Of a DNA stretch of 64,000 nt, positions 12,801 through 26,500 are shown piece by piece. Both the position numbers and the translations under genes were made by a program. The stretch is from Antedon mediterranea (lineage: Eukaryota; Echinodermata; Crinoidea; Comatulida; Antedonidae). Within the stretch, counting starts at the first letter, position 1; every line of letters starts with the position of its first letter. Location of the stretch: the NCBI RefSeq assembly GCF_964355755.1, contig NC_092676.1, forward strand, positions 24,534,288 through 24,598,287, written 5' to 3'. Below the pieces are notes generated by a model. That model was not told the DNA's origin and searched no databases. It saw only the letters and a program-made list of their open reading frames with translations.

Positions 12801-14579
12801 ACATTGGACCTACAATTTATTTATAGTCCATGTCCGAGAAGATTCGTTCTACCTCCAGAACCATGGAGCGAACCATGGAGCGAACCCAAATACTTACTGC
12901 AAGTTCCTGAACCTCCTGTTCTTTAGTGGTCAGTCTCATTACCAACACTTTTTCTTTTCTTGAATTTTCTATCTGATGCTGCTTCCACTTCTCTTCTGCA
13001 CTTGTGTCGCCTGGAAAAAATAAACACCATTTTTTTAATATCAGCAATAATATGAAATTGCACTTTTGCAAAAGTGGGACACATCCACATGGGTGGTGCA
13101 TCAAGTAATAAATTGTTAAAAAATAGTATTGCTGCCACATAATTAAACAAAATTAAACACTTAAATTAAAAATATAAAGAAACAAAGCAAACAAAAATCA
13201 GGAGGAAAATATAAAATGATGAAAGAGTTATTGTTGTATTTTGTAAAATTTGTCATTTTAAAACTAAAAGTTCACTTATAAACGTTCAACCACCAAGTAT
13301 TTTTTATCTATCTACACCAATGTATTACATTTTCTAAATATAATACTTTACACTTTGTATGAACTATAAATTTGTTACTTTAACGGAATCATCATATACT
13401 CTCTATACAAACCTGCACAATAAGTTTCTGACTGTTTTTTCTCAACTTCATTTGCATACATTTCTAACTCTAAACACTTTGCAATTAACTCCTCCTTAGA
13501 AAGTAGTGACATATCTTCATTGCTAAGACGCACCTGTAAATAAAACATGTGTAATGTTAGGGACCATGTCAAAATTATTCAATGGTATTTACTGCAGTAA
13601 CTACACTTTCATAATAATGAAATGTGTGGGACACAAAATTTAAGGAAAATTAGGAAGCCCAGCTGCATAAATGTGACCAACCCATGTGCGACTATACTCA
13701 AAGGAGGCTCTGCACAATATAGGAAGAGGATTAAAACCTGCAATTATTTAGCAAGATTTTTGTTGTGGATAAACATACACTGCAATGACTGCTTCCTATC
13801 ATGTATCAAGATCTCTATTGAAACAATAGTCATATGATAATTGCGGTAAAACAATTTCTTGATTCTAAGAAGAGTGCTCAGGTTTCAGTGGTGAGCTGTA
13901 CGATCATCAAGAGTATTATCAGGAAATGCTCAGAAATTGAATTACCTTTTTGTCTGCATTTTCAAGATTTCCTGGTACTAAATATTCTATTAATATTATT
14001 AATTATTCAGAACTAGAAAAGATTGATGAATATTGTAGTTTAATTAAACGTTATGTCTAAAGATACGGTACCGTATCCATACTTTTAAAAACTAAAGGTA
14101 CGGTAATTATAGAGGGCGCTTTGTAATCTGGATGTTAATTAAATAGGTTATTGCATTGGTTTTCTGCAAGCCAGCTGTGTAGCCTAGTGGGCATGTGGTG
14201 AGGCTTTGGCTTAAGGGGTTGTAGGTTCGATACTCTTCTTGACGTCTTTTTTTAATTTTTTTTTTTTAGTTTTTAATTTAAGAGAGATTATTTAGAGGGT
14301 TAGGTTTTTAATATTTAGGAAGGAGTTTAATATTTAGGAACGAGTTTTATATTTAGGAACGAGTTTTATATTTAGGTACGAGTTTTAGGAATGCAATTTT
14401 ACCGTACTTTTAGCAAACGGAAGCGCCCTCTATAATTACCGTATCTTTAGTTTTTTAAAGCATGGATACGGTACCGTATCTTTAGCAACGGCGTTAATTA
14501 AAAATCAAACAAAATGACATTATTGTAAATAGTAGCTACTAGAAATTACCCTTTTCGGTGCTGGACTTTCTTCCGACAT
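9855..14579 (-). CDS. WTAP: WTAP, m6A methyltransferase complex subunit
   Basis: Pre-mRNA-splicing regulator WTAP, a nuclear coiled-coil protein that binds METTL3/METTL14 and holds the m6A writer in nuclear speckles (family knowledge). Coding exons on the minus strand: 14579-14550, 13533-13413, 13010-12898, 12293-12124, 11637-11483, 10927-9855. Junctions are GT..AG and frames join to 554 codons including the stop. Family blocks seen in order are KEELIAKC, KVLVMRLTTKEQEVQEL, LLDPAINLLFQKM, AAWKFTPD, QLEAELALQKKYSEEL and ELDEEVEGMQST. Residues 1 to about 230 are coiled coil and closely match vertebrate WTAP. The last exon adds a long acidic Asp/Glu/Ser/Thr-rich tail, making 553 aa against about 396 in human. 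A strong acceptor (CTTTTTCAG) lies one base before the ATG, so an upstream non-coding exon is likely. Confidence 0.93.
11035..11210 (+). repeat. Structured dispersed repeat, copy 1 (WTAP intron 5)
   Basis: About 160 bp matching 33881-34060, from GATGCTGAGCTC to AGCTCAGTGTCCTG. Both copies keep complementary segments that would form nested stems: GCTGAGCTC with GAGCTCAGT-type ends, and GGCTGCGAC with GTC(G/A)CAGCC. This copy is the more diverged. Confidence 0.6.
12715..12875 (+). repeat. Dispersed repeat J, copy 1 (WTAP intron 3)
   Basis: Shares blocks such as GAAAGATGTAC, TTTAAAGTGCACATGA and a CCGAGAAGA segment with 47118-47450 and 56610-56755. No terminal structure seen, so the class is unknown. 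Confidence 0.55.
14057..14485. mobile_element. Inverted-repeat element F with internal tRNA-like sequence (WTAP intron 1)
   Basis: Ends read CTAAAGATACGGTACCGTAT and its reverse complement. The complementarity runs about 65-75 bp inward, through TACGGTAATTATAGAGGGCGC. The interior holds a tRNA-like stretch (14170-14245) and a ~20 bp minisatellite with core TTTATATTTAGGAACGAG at about 14305-14390. Confidence 0.75.
14170..14245 (+). repeat. tRNA-like sequence inside element F
   Basis: An A-box-like TAGCCTAGTGGG is followed about 45 bp later by a B-box-like GGTTCGATACTC. The rest does not fold into a convincing cloverleaf and no anticodon can be assigned, so it is a tRNA-derived (SINE-like) relic and not a tRNA gene. 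Confidence 0.45.
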
Positions 14580-15118
14580 TCTGAAAAAGTAAGCAAATTT
14601 AAAAACTAAAAAATTAATAATATTAATAACCAAAATGTCTTGATAGGTACAGAATTGTATTAACCTGAAACTAGAGTAGGCCAGTCTATGAATACATTGT
14701 CTAGGCCTCGCTCGCCTATCCAGTCAGCTACTAGGCCTCTTGCTATTCTCTATGTATGATGTGTGTTTAATTTGAAATTTTTGAAAATGTAAATTAGCCT
14801 AAATATTTTATTAATTATCAATCTAAATTTTCAATAAATAATATGATCGGGTCGAATCAATCTAGGCCTAGCCAACCTTGGTTATTATATCATTTAAGCA
14901 GTGATTGAATAAAATAGCAGTGTAGGCCTAGGCTAGGCTACTAAGCCTACATTATTAATTGATCGGCCTTGGTTGGGGGCCACTGGATTCATTCAGAGCA
15001 GTTGCTGTGCGGGCAAAACAAATCAAACATGGCGGTAATGAGAAGAGCCTAGCCTAGCTCTTTCAATTGCAGTTTTAACTTAATAGTAACTAACTAAATA
15101 ATAAATTGCATCTTTATA

Positions 15119-15260
15119 AACTTACGTATTAAGAAAATATACTACCAATTTCAAAAACTAGTCGCTTCAGCGACAAATTAGCTTTCGAATTTCCTCCTAC
15201 TCATTATTTTTAGCGAGAAACATGGACGCCACCATGTGCATGTTTGAGTGAGAAAATATT
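15119..15260 (-). promoter_or_regulatory. Probable WTAP promoter and non-coding first exon
   Basis: On the minus strand a consensus donor GTAAGT occurs at about 15119-15125, downstream of an ATGGCGTCC-like stretch near 15220. A non-coding exon ending here would splice to the acceptor directly before the WTAP start codon. A second ATGGCGG motif lies on the plus strand near 15028. This is inferred from splice signals only. Confidence 0.35.
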
Positions 15261-16579
15261 TCCTCCACGGCAATAGGTGGCGCAGTATTCTTAATTTTAA
15301 AAAAGTAAAAACTTGCAGTATACATAAATCGCGTTATTACAGTTAGGAAACTAACAACAAATATGTATATGAAATGTGATGGGTCACATAAGCCGAACGT
15401 TTTTAACGACCAAGCATCATCACTTGACAAGTAATCAAGCAAATAAAATAAGAATTTTGTTAATTATTGGAAAGGTAATTTTTCACATTATTTCCGTAGC
15501 TTTTTGTTAGCCGTCCATATTTTTTTGCAGACCATAATTTTTTTTTTTATTTAGAAAATTACTCACTTTCGATGATAAACAAATAATTTTCTTTTTCAAT
15601 CTTGTGGACAACAGTGCAAAAGTTGATAAGCGTGGCAATTTCAATTTCATTAAAACAAAAACATAACAAATAGAATGTTAGAAAACAATTAGTGTAAATT
15701 TTATTTACATTTCATACATTTGTTACAAGTCTAAATCTTACGAAATCAACTTTTTTTAGATTTACATTTCATAAACTGACCTTGTAAAGAAAGTAAGTAT
15801 ATAATATTAATTTGAATATTCAATGTTAGGTTTGTTATAGAGGCTATGAGCGTCTCCTGATATAAATCTTGGAATAAAAATGAGAACATTTCTAGGAAAT
15901 GCACCAATATGATTTACTATAGTGTCAATTGTTGTCTCAAAAATAATATCATCACGACACACACCTCTACCTTTCACCAGTTTAAAATTTCTCCAAGTTG
16001 TTTTAAAGTTTAATTTAATCTCAAACAGTTCATATAAAAAAATTAAAGACAACAGTTAATAAAAAAAAAACCCTATACCATTTAAAACACTTAATGTAAT
16101 CAATATAGTATATCTTTGATATAAATAGTTTGATGTTTAATTCAAATTTCCCTTTAAACTAAAATCTTAAAAAATGTTTAATCAGAATACAGAACTATAT
16201 TATATATACTCTCTGCTAAAAAAAAACGCCAAACTAATATTTAAGAATGGAGAAATTATTTAAATAAATAATTCCTCTATGATTTAAAGCAACTATAGTA
16301 TGTAATATGCTATACAATGTGTTCTTATGCTTTATAAAGCTGTTGTGAAAACTTAAAAGAAATATTTAATGGTAAATTGCATAACAAATTTGGTTTAAAT
16401 TTAAGGCAAAATAAGCTTTAAACTAGAGCCTTTATAGATAGATACAACTCCATAAAAATCTCCACCTAATTTTAGTGGAAATACACAGGCCAAGTGAAAT
16501 GTGTACTATAGACATAGTATTACAGTATGTTATGTTATTACAGATAGCATTGGGTTAAATGACTGCACCAAAGCAATTT
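15260..16579. other. Intergenic sequence between WTAP and CUL5
   Basis: AT-rich. Two ~81-codon open frames (15197-15442 and 15807-16052, minus) show no family motif and are probably accidental. The CUL5 3' UTR may enter from the right. Confidence 0.4.
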
Positions 16580-16729
16580 AAAGCTCTCTCTACAAAATAG
16601 TTTGACAAAAAAGTGCCCAAACATGGTAGCGATATGCTTAAATATGGTAGTGATAAGACATCATCATGTCCATATATGGGCACATCACATTTGTTTGTCA
16701 CATAAAGTTTGATAGTGTGGACAGAGCTT
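16580..16729. mobile_element. MITE family A, copy 1
   Basis: Ends resemble AAAGCTCTGTCTACACTATC and its reverse complement. The interior alternates TGATGTGCCC, ATATGGTAGTGATATG and CCATATATGGGCACATCAC. It lies 0.8 kb past the CUL5 stop codon. Confidence 0.8.
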
Positions 16730-17080
16730 AATAGTGGTTATTTGCACATTAACATAAGAGAGGTTTCAATTTGCGACAAACGTGGACAGACAACCAACCT
16801 AGGTCAGGTCAATCGATCGTGTTGGTCGTTTTCTGGACCTAGAAACCATCACAACTATGTTGAAAAATAGAGTAAGGAAGCAATTCTCGACTTCCTTGCA
16901 TGCGCACAATATATGATTGAACCATGATTTTCCATCCAGATGGTAAATTATGTTGGGACAATGCTGTCTGCTGTCTTGAGTTTTTGGTTCTATGCACTGC
17001 AAACACAGCACAAGATATAGTGGCCATATTAACCAATTCACAATATACAATTCTTAAATATCTATTGAAATACTATTATT

Positions 17081-17385
17081 TTAAAGATATTTTGTCCCCC
17101 CAAAACAATGAAGATTAATGAAATCAAAACTTTGAATAGGCAATTTTGTAGTTTTTATAAAGTTAATAATTTCTGTAAAAAAACCCCAATATTTTCACTT
17201 ATAAAAAATAAGAGGTTAAATTCAACCAAAAACCCATTGGCTGGCAGTCATTTTGACAATTCTTTGCTTTAAATTACAGTTTTTTCAGGTGAATAATTTT
17301 TTTTGGTCAAAGTGAATAACTAGTATGTGACATTACAATGGCATATTTCAACCAAAAAATGTTTCAGGGGACAATATATCTTTAA
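17081..17385. mobile_element. MITE family B, copy 1
   Basis: Ends TTAAAGATATTTTGTCCCC and GGGGACAATATATCTTTAA. The interior has AACCCATTGGCTGGCAG and ATTACAGTTTTTTCAGG blocks shared with the other B copies. Lies in the CUL5 3' flank. Confidence 0.8.
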
Positions 17386-17504
17386 GGGAAATATCTAACT
17401 TATGTGTGATTAGTGAATATGGCTACTGGGACTAACTAGCTTCATTTGTTTTATATATTGCAAAGTTGTATATACGTGGCTACACATAGTATGTGTACAT
17501 AGAT

Positions 17505-20500
17505 CTAAGCAAGGTATATGAATGTATTAATGTTATTATCATCTCTCTTCATATATTTATGTTCTATGAGCCACTCAATCTGCTCTTTGATCATTTTCTT
17601 TTGAGGTAAGAACATGTTCTTTAGTATCTCCACTAACTCTGTCTGTAGTTGTGCATTACTAATCGTCTTTCGCATCTTCATTATTTTTACTATTGCTTCC
17701 TGTGACAAAAAGAAATGATCATATCAATATCAATTTTATTTCTATAAAAATTACAAAAAAAAAACAATTTTAAGGCCAATTTACACAGATGAACCGTAAC
17801 TGTAAAAGAAATATATACAGTAATCTCCGTTACCGTATTCCTATGACCATTTACACACAACGCAGGCGGGCGGTTTCCCGCTCAAGATAGATACAGATTC
17901 TATGTGGGAAAAGCTATGCAGTTTTATCTTACCATTACCGCTCATCTAGGTAAATTGGCCTTTATTAAAGTGGAGAAAAAAAGTGTGTTGGTTCTCAATT
18001 AAACATTAATTGTTTAAAATTAATTTATTCGGTTAAAAGTTGAAGGAGTACATAAATTGCCAGGAGAAAGTAATAGGCATGATCCTAAACAGACTACCTG
18101 GGTGTTATGTTGTTAGGCTTGATGGAAGGCCTTAACATATGCTTTAGGCTGGGTGAAAGGCTTTGATAAGGGTGTACCTGGTTTGAAGCAATTGGTAAGT
18201 TCTCTATAGTATGAAAGTTTACAAAAGTTTACCTGTGTTCGCAGGATTCTGAGTTGCACTATACTCTCCTTTTCTTCCTCGCCACTTCGTTCTGACGACA
18301 ACTGAAGTCGACCAATCAGATTGATCTTCCCTCGTTTTTGCACTTTACCATTCTTTCTATTTAAAAAAATAAAATTACCAATTTTAGATAATTGTAAAAT
18401 AATAATAAAAGTATAATAATATAATAAAAGTAGAGAAAACTTACACAGTTGAAAGAGTTTAAGCCATCAGTACATGTATAATTAACCAGTTCAACATTAT
18501 TTTTGGTTACAAACAACACAATTTATATTGTTTAAAGGTTTGCATGGCGAAATCTTTATGTTGATATAACTTTGCGGTACACCATTGTATATTTAGTTCT
18601 GAAAAGATCTGTTGAGTTTCTTGACATTTCAAACAATATACTTTGATCATCTTCAGGAGTGGACTTCCTACATTCTCACTACTGAGGACAATCAAAGTAT
18701 ATTGATCAAAACGTTGTGAAATACAACAGTTATTTTCAGAACTAAATATATGTGGTGTACCGCAAACTTTGTAACAACAACAAAATGTTTCTACTCACAT
18801 AACTGCAAATTCCTGATTGACCCAAAACAGGGTGCTTTCAGAGAAGTCCTTAGGTGACTTGGCTTCAGGTTGACATTGTACTACTTGCCGTCTAAGCTTT
18901 GCAAATGCAATTAATGACTGAAAGAAACGCAATAAAAACAGTGTTTTTTAATGAAACTATTTCACTAATTCATTCATATTACAGGTATTTAAAGAGTCTG
19001 TGGCCGACAATGTAACTGTAATATGTCGCTACATGGTTCTGGAGGTAAAGTCTTCTTGGCCGAAGGTCCAGTGTACAAAAAAAAGATTGTGAATTTTATA
19101 AAACCTACTGCATCTTACACATGGTTCTTCTGATTCTTCATTTTTTGTGTGGTTATCTTAGGATATTTCATGGATCATTTTTGTGTATAGGCGATATTAA
19201 GACTACCATTATTATTATTTTGAGATGAGTAGGGGTTACTCCAGTTTATGTGGATTTGATAAGAAGAAGAAATTCATACACTATCACACAGCCTGGATGT
19301 ATTTGGCCTAGACACGTTACACATTGTGTAGCAACCCTAAGACCACACCTACACAATAACATGTATTTGAACGCATTACATTTTTAATTACTAAATGCAG
19401 AAAGTAATAGACAAAAACACGTTATAAAACAATAATACAAGATAATGCCTACCCATAGCGTCTTTCTGAGCTCACTCTCTGGTAGTTCAGTGGCCAGTTT
19501 CAAATTCTCAAATGATATTCTTTCCAATGGACGTTGATTCCAGGCAAATAATACAGCCATTTGAAAAGTGGTTACCTCTAAATCAAAGATTCCTACTTGA
19601 TTCCGAAATGTAATCTAAAAAAAAAATAGAACATAGAAATTTAAAGAACCTAGTACATCTTTCGACATAAGTAGGGGTTTGTCCAGGTGTACTAGCTCAC
19701 ACAGCCACTGTGGAGGACAGATGAAACAGTGCCGTAGTTGGCAACACCAACATAACCTTTAGGGGAGAGGCATATAATTAAAGAGTGTATTACCAAAGTC
19801 AACAGCACATTGAGATGACACTGATCATGGAATGCGCTACATAAATACATTACCATTGTTTAGAATAGTAAAAACATTTTCTTCTGGTTTTGATTAGTAT
19901 TGAGATATAGTTCATTAATTGTATATCAGTATAAATTTAGCTGTCTGTCAAAAGCTGTCAGCTACTGTAGACTTTGTCAGTCGGCATCGTAACAACACAC
20001 AAGTCTAGTACAGCTTGACAAAACTGTCTTAACATGCAATAATACTGTTACAATTAATGAACTATATCTCAATTGTTTAGAATGTTCATCATGCCAGGAG
20101 ATGGGAACAGCCAGAATGAAACAATTAAACCTGGACTTACAGATCCATTTGACATTAGGTGGTGCCATTGCAGTTTCCTTCCATTGTGTGTATTGCGGTA
20201 GAATTCCTCCACTTCTGGAATAAAGTCTTCTAGTTCGATTGGAAGCGATACCGGCACACGTTCGCTACTTCTCATCCACGCCCCTGCGTTTAGAATCTTG
20301 ATATTGATGTTATCTAAACCGAAATGACATAAATATAATAATTAATATCAAATATAATATTGTCTATAATATTGACATAAGAAATACCAAATTTGAAAAT
20401 TAATTAATTGTGATGAGAAAGTCTGTGAGAATGAGAAAAATCAACTCCAACTGAGTAGTATTTAGTAAGACTTTGTTTGTGAAGAGTATCTCATGTGTAA

Positions 20501-23500
20501 TAATAATGACGTTTGTCCTATGAACAGGCTATATGTACAGAGTACACATAACCAACAGCTTTACATCCCATCTGAAAACTAACCAGACTTAATTGTGATG
20601 AGAATGTCTGTGAAAATTAGAAAAAGCAGCTCAAACTGAGTAGTATTTAGTAAGACTTATTTTGCGCAGAGAAACTATGTACTGTATATTGTTTGTCCTA
20701 TGAACAGGCTATATGTACAGAGTACACATGACCAACAGCTTTACATCTCATCCAAAAAACTAACCAGACACATTTCCTGTATTGTTCCTATGCATCTCCT
20801 TGAACGACTGGTTCATGTCCTCGCTCACTTTAATATCTTGAAACATTCTGGCCAGCTTGTTTACATAGTCGGCTGGCATGCCAACCTCCCGTAACCACTC
20901 AACCATGTTCTCTTCTTTCTCACTATCAGCTGACGTGTCTAGGATAAGCCTCCTCGTGAGATGCGCCTTGTGATACCGCATAAACACATCTTTGTTCTGT
21001 ACGTATTTTAGCACCAGTAGCTGAAGAAACAAAAAAACACAAAAAAAAAAACAAACTAGTAAGCCACTCTGGAAAAAACCCTGATTTTATATTCAGAAAA
21101 TAAAAGAAAAGAAAAGGTAAACGTTCTATTAGTGTATTAAAAAAATAACTGCACAGCAAGTAGAATTTTACTAACATACTACAGTAGAACGTCTTCTGTG
21201 GAGTCTTCTGGAGTGGAGTTGTGGCCTGGTGGTTATGATGCTTGGCTGCCAATCCAAGGGTCCTGGATTCAAGTCCTGTCATATGTCAGGATTTTTTCTA
21301 ATGACAATTTACAACTCCACTCCCAAAGACTTGTAATACGACTTTGTTAATGTAGAGCATCGTGTGTACATGTATATGTTTGTCTCGTGAACGGATTTCC
21401 ACCTCTAAGAAGGATAGTGAATGAATTTGCTTATGGTTATCCTTGGCAATTTTTAGGGACGCCCCTAATAAAGAACTTTTAGTATTAACACAACCGACTG
21501 TTACGGAAAATAGAAACACATAAAAGGTAAACGCATTATTAAAAGTTTTCTAGTTGTGACATCTATACTAGTGATAGGGCCTACCAGGAAACAATTCTAA
21601 ATTGAAACATTCTTAATGATTTAGAGGAGATTGTGAATAATCTGAAAGTTTAATAGGATTTCTACTTTAATATTGTCCTGTACTTCATTGCAAAGTAACA
21701 AGTATATTGGATTAGTCACATTATACACAGTAATACAAAAGCATTTCATTTCAAAAGTAATGTCTACATAAAAGTCACTGTAATGCCAAGTCTAAGTTAT
21801 TGGATTTGTTATGGTAATTTCATTTTATTTAATAATAATGATGAACATTTATGACATTGATGATACTAATTACCATACATAATTTTTAAAAAAACACTCT
21901 TCACACTAACAAAGGCAGAACTTTAATAGTAAATTCACCTTTTAATCAATATATTAAATCATTTCTGCTCGTGACACGATAGGTAATTAATATTAATCTT
22001 TTCAGATTAGTTTAATCAATCATGCATAAACTTTTTAAATGGGCAAGCTAACAATATCGGCATGCATTAAAGGCCGACTCGCTCATAGTCTGATTTTCTT
22101 GGATAAGGACTATAAGTCGTAGGTCCAGTGTACACAGTTAATACAACAAATTTGCAAAAAATTAATTCTAATATAATTAACTTACAACATTCTTTAGTTT
22201 GGATTCAATTTCATCGGAGGTCAGTTTTTTGCTAACTTGGGTCTTCCTTAAAAGCATATCACAGTAGTTTGCAAGTAGTTCTGGACACTTGGACTCAGGT
22301 TGTGTTTTACTGCTTACACTTAATAAAAAAAGAAGAAACAAACACTATTATTATCTTCTTTGATTGCTCTCTATAAAATGATAAAACAAAAAATATTTCC
22401 AGAACAAGGTTTAGTAACATAACAATCGAAACATTGAGACAGTCTAAAGCTCTGTCTACAATATCAAACTAGTTTGACATGTGTGATGTGCCCAAATATG
22501 GTGGTGATATGCCCAAATATGGTAGTGATATGACATCATCATGTCCATATATGGGCACATCACATTCTTTGTTTTTATAGTGTAGACAGAGCTTAAGACC
22601 TGATTTTGGCAAAACTCTGGACAGATAAATTCATAATAAGTTGTGTTAACGTAATACTGGATTAAGAAAAACAATTTTGAAGCCCCAAACTTACGTCTTA
22701 GTCTTCGTTGGTAATTCTAATCGAAAAACTCTGGTGTCATTTACAACCTGTTTGTAAGCCTGTGAACAATTAAACACAATAATTATCAAAGAATTAACAT
22801 TCATAACTACTTTTAAGCTCTGTCTACACTATCAAACTAGTTTAACACAAAATGTGTGATGCGCCCAAATGTGGTAGTGATATGTCCAAATTTAGTAGTG
22901 ATATATCATCATGTCCATATATGGGCACGTCACATTTTTTGATAACATAAAATTTGATAGTGTAGACAGAGCTTTTACATCTATGAGTATTTGCATATGT
23001 GTTTGGATTTCTAAAGATTTCCAAAAATAAAAATTGCAAAAAGCTATTTATTTTGCAACACTAGAAAAAAACAAATAACTTGGAGTGACAAAATTTGACT
23101 TACTTTATCCCTAGCTGTAAGGAATCGTGGATCATCATTAAATGCTTCTTTCACCAGCGCACTAAACCGATTAAATAGCACTAATAATTGCTCCACATAC
23201 TTCTCAGAATCCTAAATGAATACAAATAATTATTGGAATTTATTATCTTATTTTGCTTTTGATGTTGTTTGTACGATTTTGGAAGTGTAAAGCCCTATGT
23301 ATATAGCGCTTAATAAAAGAAAAAAAAATTGGAATGAAATATATATTTTTTATATTTTATTTCAACCATCTTTAAAGAGGGTAACCCTTCCAGTTTAGCC
23401 CAGTGGTTAACTGATATTCAGAGTCCTCTTTAATAAAATTAAACTACATTCCAATAACTAACAATAACAAGCAATCATCAGAAACATTAAAGCCCCATTC

Positions 23501-26500
23501 CCTACGTTTTTTAGATCTAATTTAAGATCACAAACTATATTTAATGTAAAAATAATACTATATGGTCCTATTGCGATAACTTTTTTCGTCTTTAAACGGT
23601 TAAAAATGTGAAAAATAAATCGATTTTAATAATTATAGCGGCCCGCTATAAATCCCAAAATGCATTGCGCGCGGATTGATATTTTTGTTTTTCACCTGTA
23701 AATTGCCCACTTTTCGATCGATCGTGAAGCCAAAACAAATGGAAGACTCCTAACTTTTCAGCGAAAATACCGGGTTTTCCCCAATTTGTATCAACGGAGT
23801 CTGGCAAAAATAGAAAGACAATTAATGCAGCAACTATACAACGTCAGGCTAGGTATATAGCTAGCGTACGATGTTCGTACGTTACCGATGTTTACCAGCT
23901 AGGCCTACAAAACTAAGCCTAGCTAGGCTAGGCCTGAGACCGTCCACGAGAGGTCGATCGCCGCGAGCTACTTAGGTAGTGCATTGTTTCTCACTTTTTA
24001 TCATAATTTACCATAAAACGTACATTTAAGACAAGGAATGACATGGTTTAATGTTTTTAAAGTGATATATATGTATTATTTTCCAAAAAACGTCCAAAAT
24101 TGCAGGGAAGGGGTCTTTAAATTAAGAATATCAGAATCAATAAATAATATACTACTACTAAGGTCAAATAATGTAAAAATATATCAAAAGACTAAGAGTT
24201 TAAAATATATCATTTCAAGTTTTTTAAGTTTAAATATATTTTCAAATTTACATTCCCGGAGCTCAGTTGGTAAATTAATATAAAAATAAGGACAAATATA
24301 ACTAAAAGCACGTTTTAAAACATTTCAACTTGACTTTGGGACAAATTCAATCAACTCTATGTGCTTGCTGATATGTGAATGCCAGTCAAGCTTATTGTCA
24401 ATATAAACACCAAGGTGTTTTGCAAGGTAACGTTTTTAATTTGCTTACCCTAAAAAATACGTCAATTTCTTTGAAAAATATATATAAGCTATAACATCAT
24501 TACAGTATACAGTAAAGTGTATTCTTAATAGGAAAACATACTGCCCTTTTTCCTCTTTAATGGAAAGTGTCCCCTTAAAAACATTGCCCTAAATGACGGG
24601 TTATACTGTATAAAAAGGCTATCGTATGTAAATGACAGACTATTAACAATAATATAACAACCACAATCTGTAATGTAACCAGATGCAAGCGGATATCACC
24701 ATGTGTAATTGCACATATGTTTCAGTGATTATATTATTATTAAGAGTACAGAATGCATTTTGTACATACCGTAGTGATGACATCAGCGGCGGCTACCATA
24801 TCAGCCAAGCCCGAGTGGATAATGTGCTGCTCTAGGTCTTGTAGCATTGGATTTATACCATTGCTTACTCTATCCATTAACCGAAACATAAGGTTTAATT
24901 CTATATAAAGATTAAACATATTAAAAAAAAACAATTAACTGATGATTATAGAATGAAATAGGCTGAAGAATGTTTTCTATAAAGCTGTCTACCAAACTTT
25001 TATATGACTTGTGTGATGTGTCCATATTTGGGCACATCACACCTTTTTTTGTCAAACAAGTTTGATAGTGTAGACAAAGCTTAAGAATGTTTTAATAATT
25101 TTTATGTATAGTTGTGTAAATCTATGTTGATGATAAAATATTTACAGTACTTACTGACTGTTTCATTTGTTTTAATCATAGGTGCACACTCTCTTAGAAT
25201 TTCCTCGCGGAATGATGTCACCAACACAAGTACACAACATTCTATAAGCTGCAAGTGAACGAAAAGCACTAAATGATCAAAAAAGTTCTAAAATAGGTAC
25301 AGTTGACTGTGCATATAAATGTTAAAGATGTCTATATATCTTGATTGAGGCGGTGGCTTCTCATTCTCACAGATTTCCTCATCTTATCGTTTCAAATTAA
25401 TTAATTCAGTTTCAGTATATCACCGGGTGGTTTAGAATTAAGGTTCTATCCCTAATGTGTTTATAGATATAGGTATATATCAAATAGAACAGACAATCAT
25501 GGGACTTTTTGCAAAAAAGTGTATGTAGGGCTCCAAATATAGTCTTGGAAGTACTGTAAGGACAGTTAACTGGACAAGGCACTTAAAATCAATAATTGAT
25601 TATAAATAAAATGATAATCTAAAAAAAACACTTACATTTTGTACAGATGAACTCCCCTTACATGTTTCTAGGTAACGCAATGCTCTATTTTCTTCTTCCT
25701 TTAATTTACAATCAGCCTAAAGAAAAACCAAAATAGTTATGTGTCTCATTTAACCACAACTCACAACTGTTATACGTACTGTATCCATGAATTCTATGTG
25801 CTAGGCCATGATATATACCTATCTAAAGTATCAACTTACATATTTCATATAGTTTTGAACACCATTGTCCGCAAGGTAAGCGTGAGCATGACTTTTGTAA
25901 AATGCCTCCGTTGCTTCAATATACGCACGCTCAAAATTATCTCTATATATTTGCAAACGATCATCCGAATTTGAACATAAATTAACTATAGAAAAAAATT
26001 GAAAAAAGTTAATAAGATAATTGTTTTGCAATGTAAATATGTTACAAAATGTCAATAAATGTGAATTAAAACCTTTCAATATCATTCAAATGACAGGAAT
26101 ATATTTAGATATTATATAAAACAAATAATGATGTTTTATATTCGTGTAATAGCGTTTGGTGAATGATAAAAAGTTATATTTCAACTCATCATTTACCTCA
26201 TGCCATTATTTGTACCATTACACTCATAAACATTCGTTATTTGTATAATATAGCATAGAACATTTGATATTAAGCTGTTTACCATATGATTCTCTAACTC
26301 CTATGACAAGTTGCTTGTCAAAAGCTTCACCATTTCGTTCAGCAACCACAAGCTTCATGGCGCTACTCTGTAACCTCTGCTTGATTATGGAAAATATATG
26401 GCAATTCCAGCTATCTAACATTAGCTGAAAACAACAAGAATTTGTAAATGTCATATGGCCAGGTTCATTTCTACTTCAGACCTTAACCAAGCAGAATGTT

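Noticed and set aside
14170-14245. Possible tRNA gene
   Set aside because: A- and B-box-like motifs are present but no acceptor stem or anticodon arm can be drawn; called tRNA-like relic.
15197-15442. 81-codon minus-strand frame with a hydrophobic middle
   Set aside because: No recognisable family, no splice or expression evidence, and it overlaps the probable WTAP promoter.
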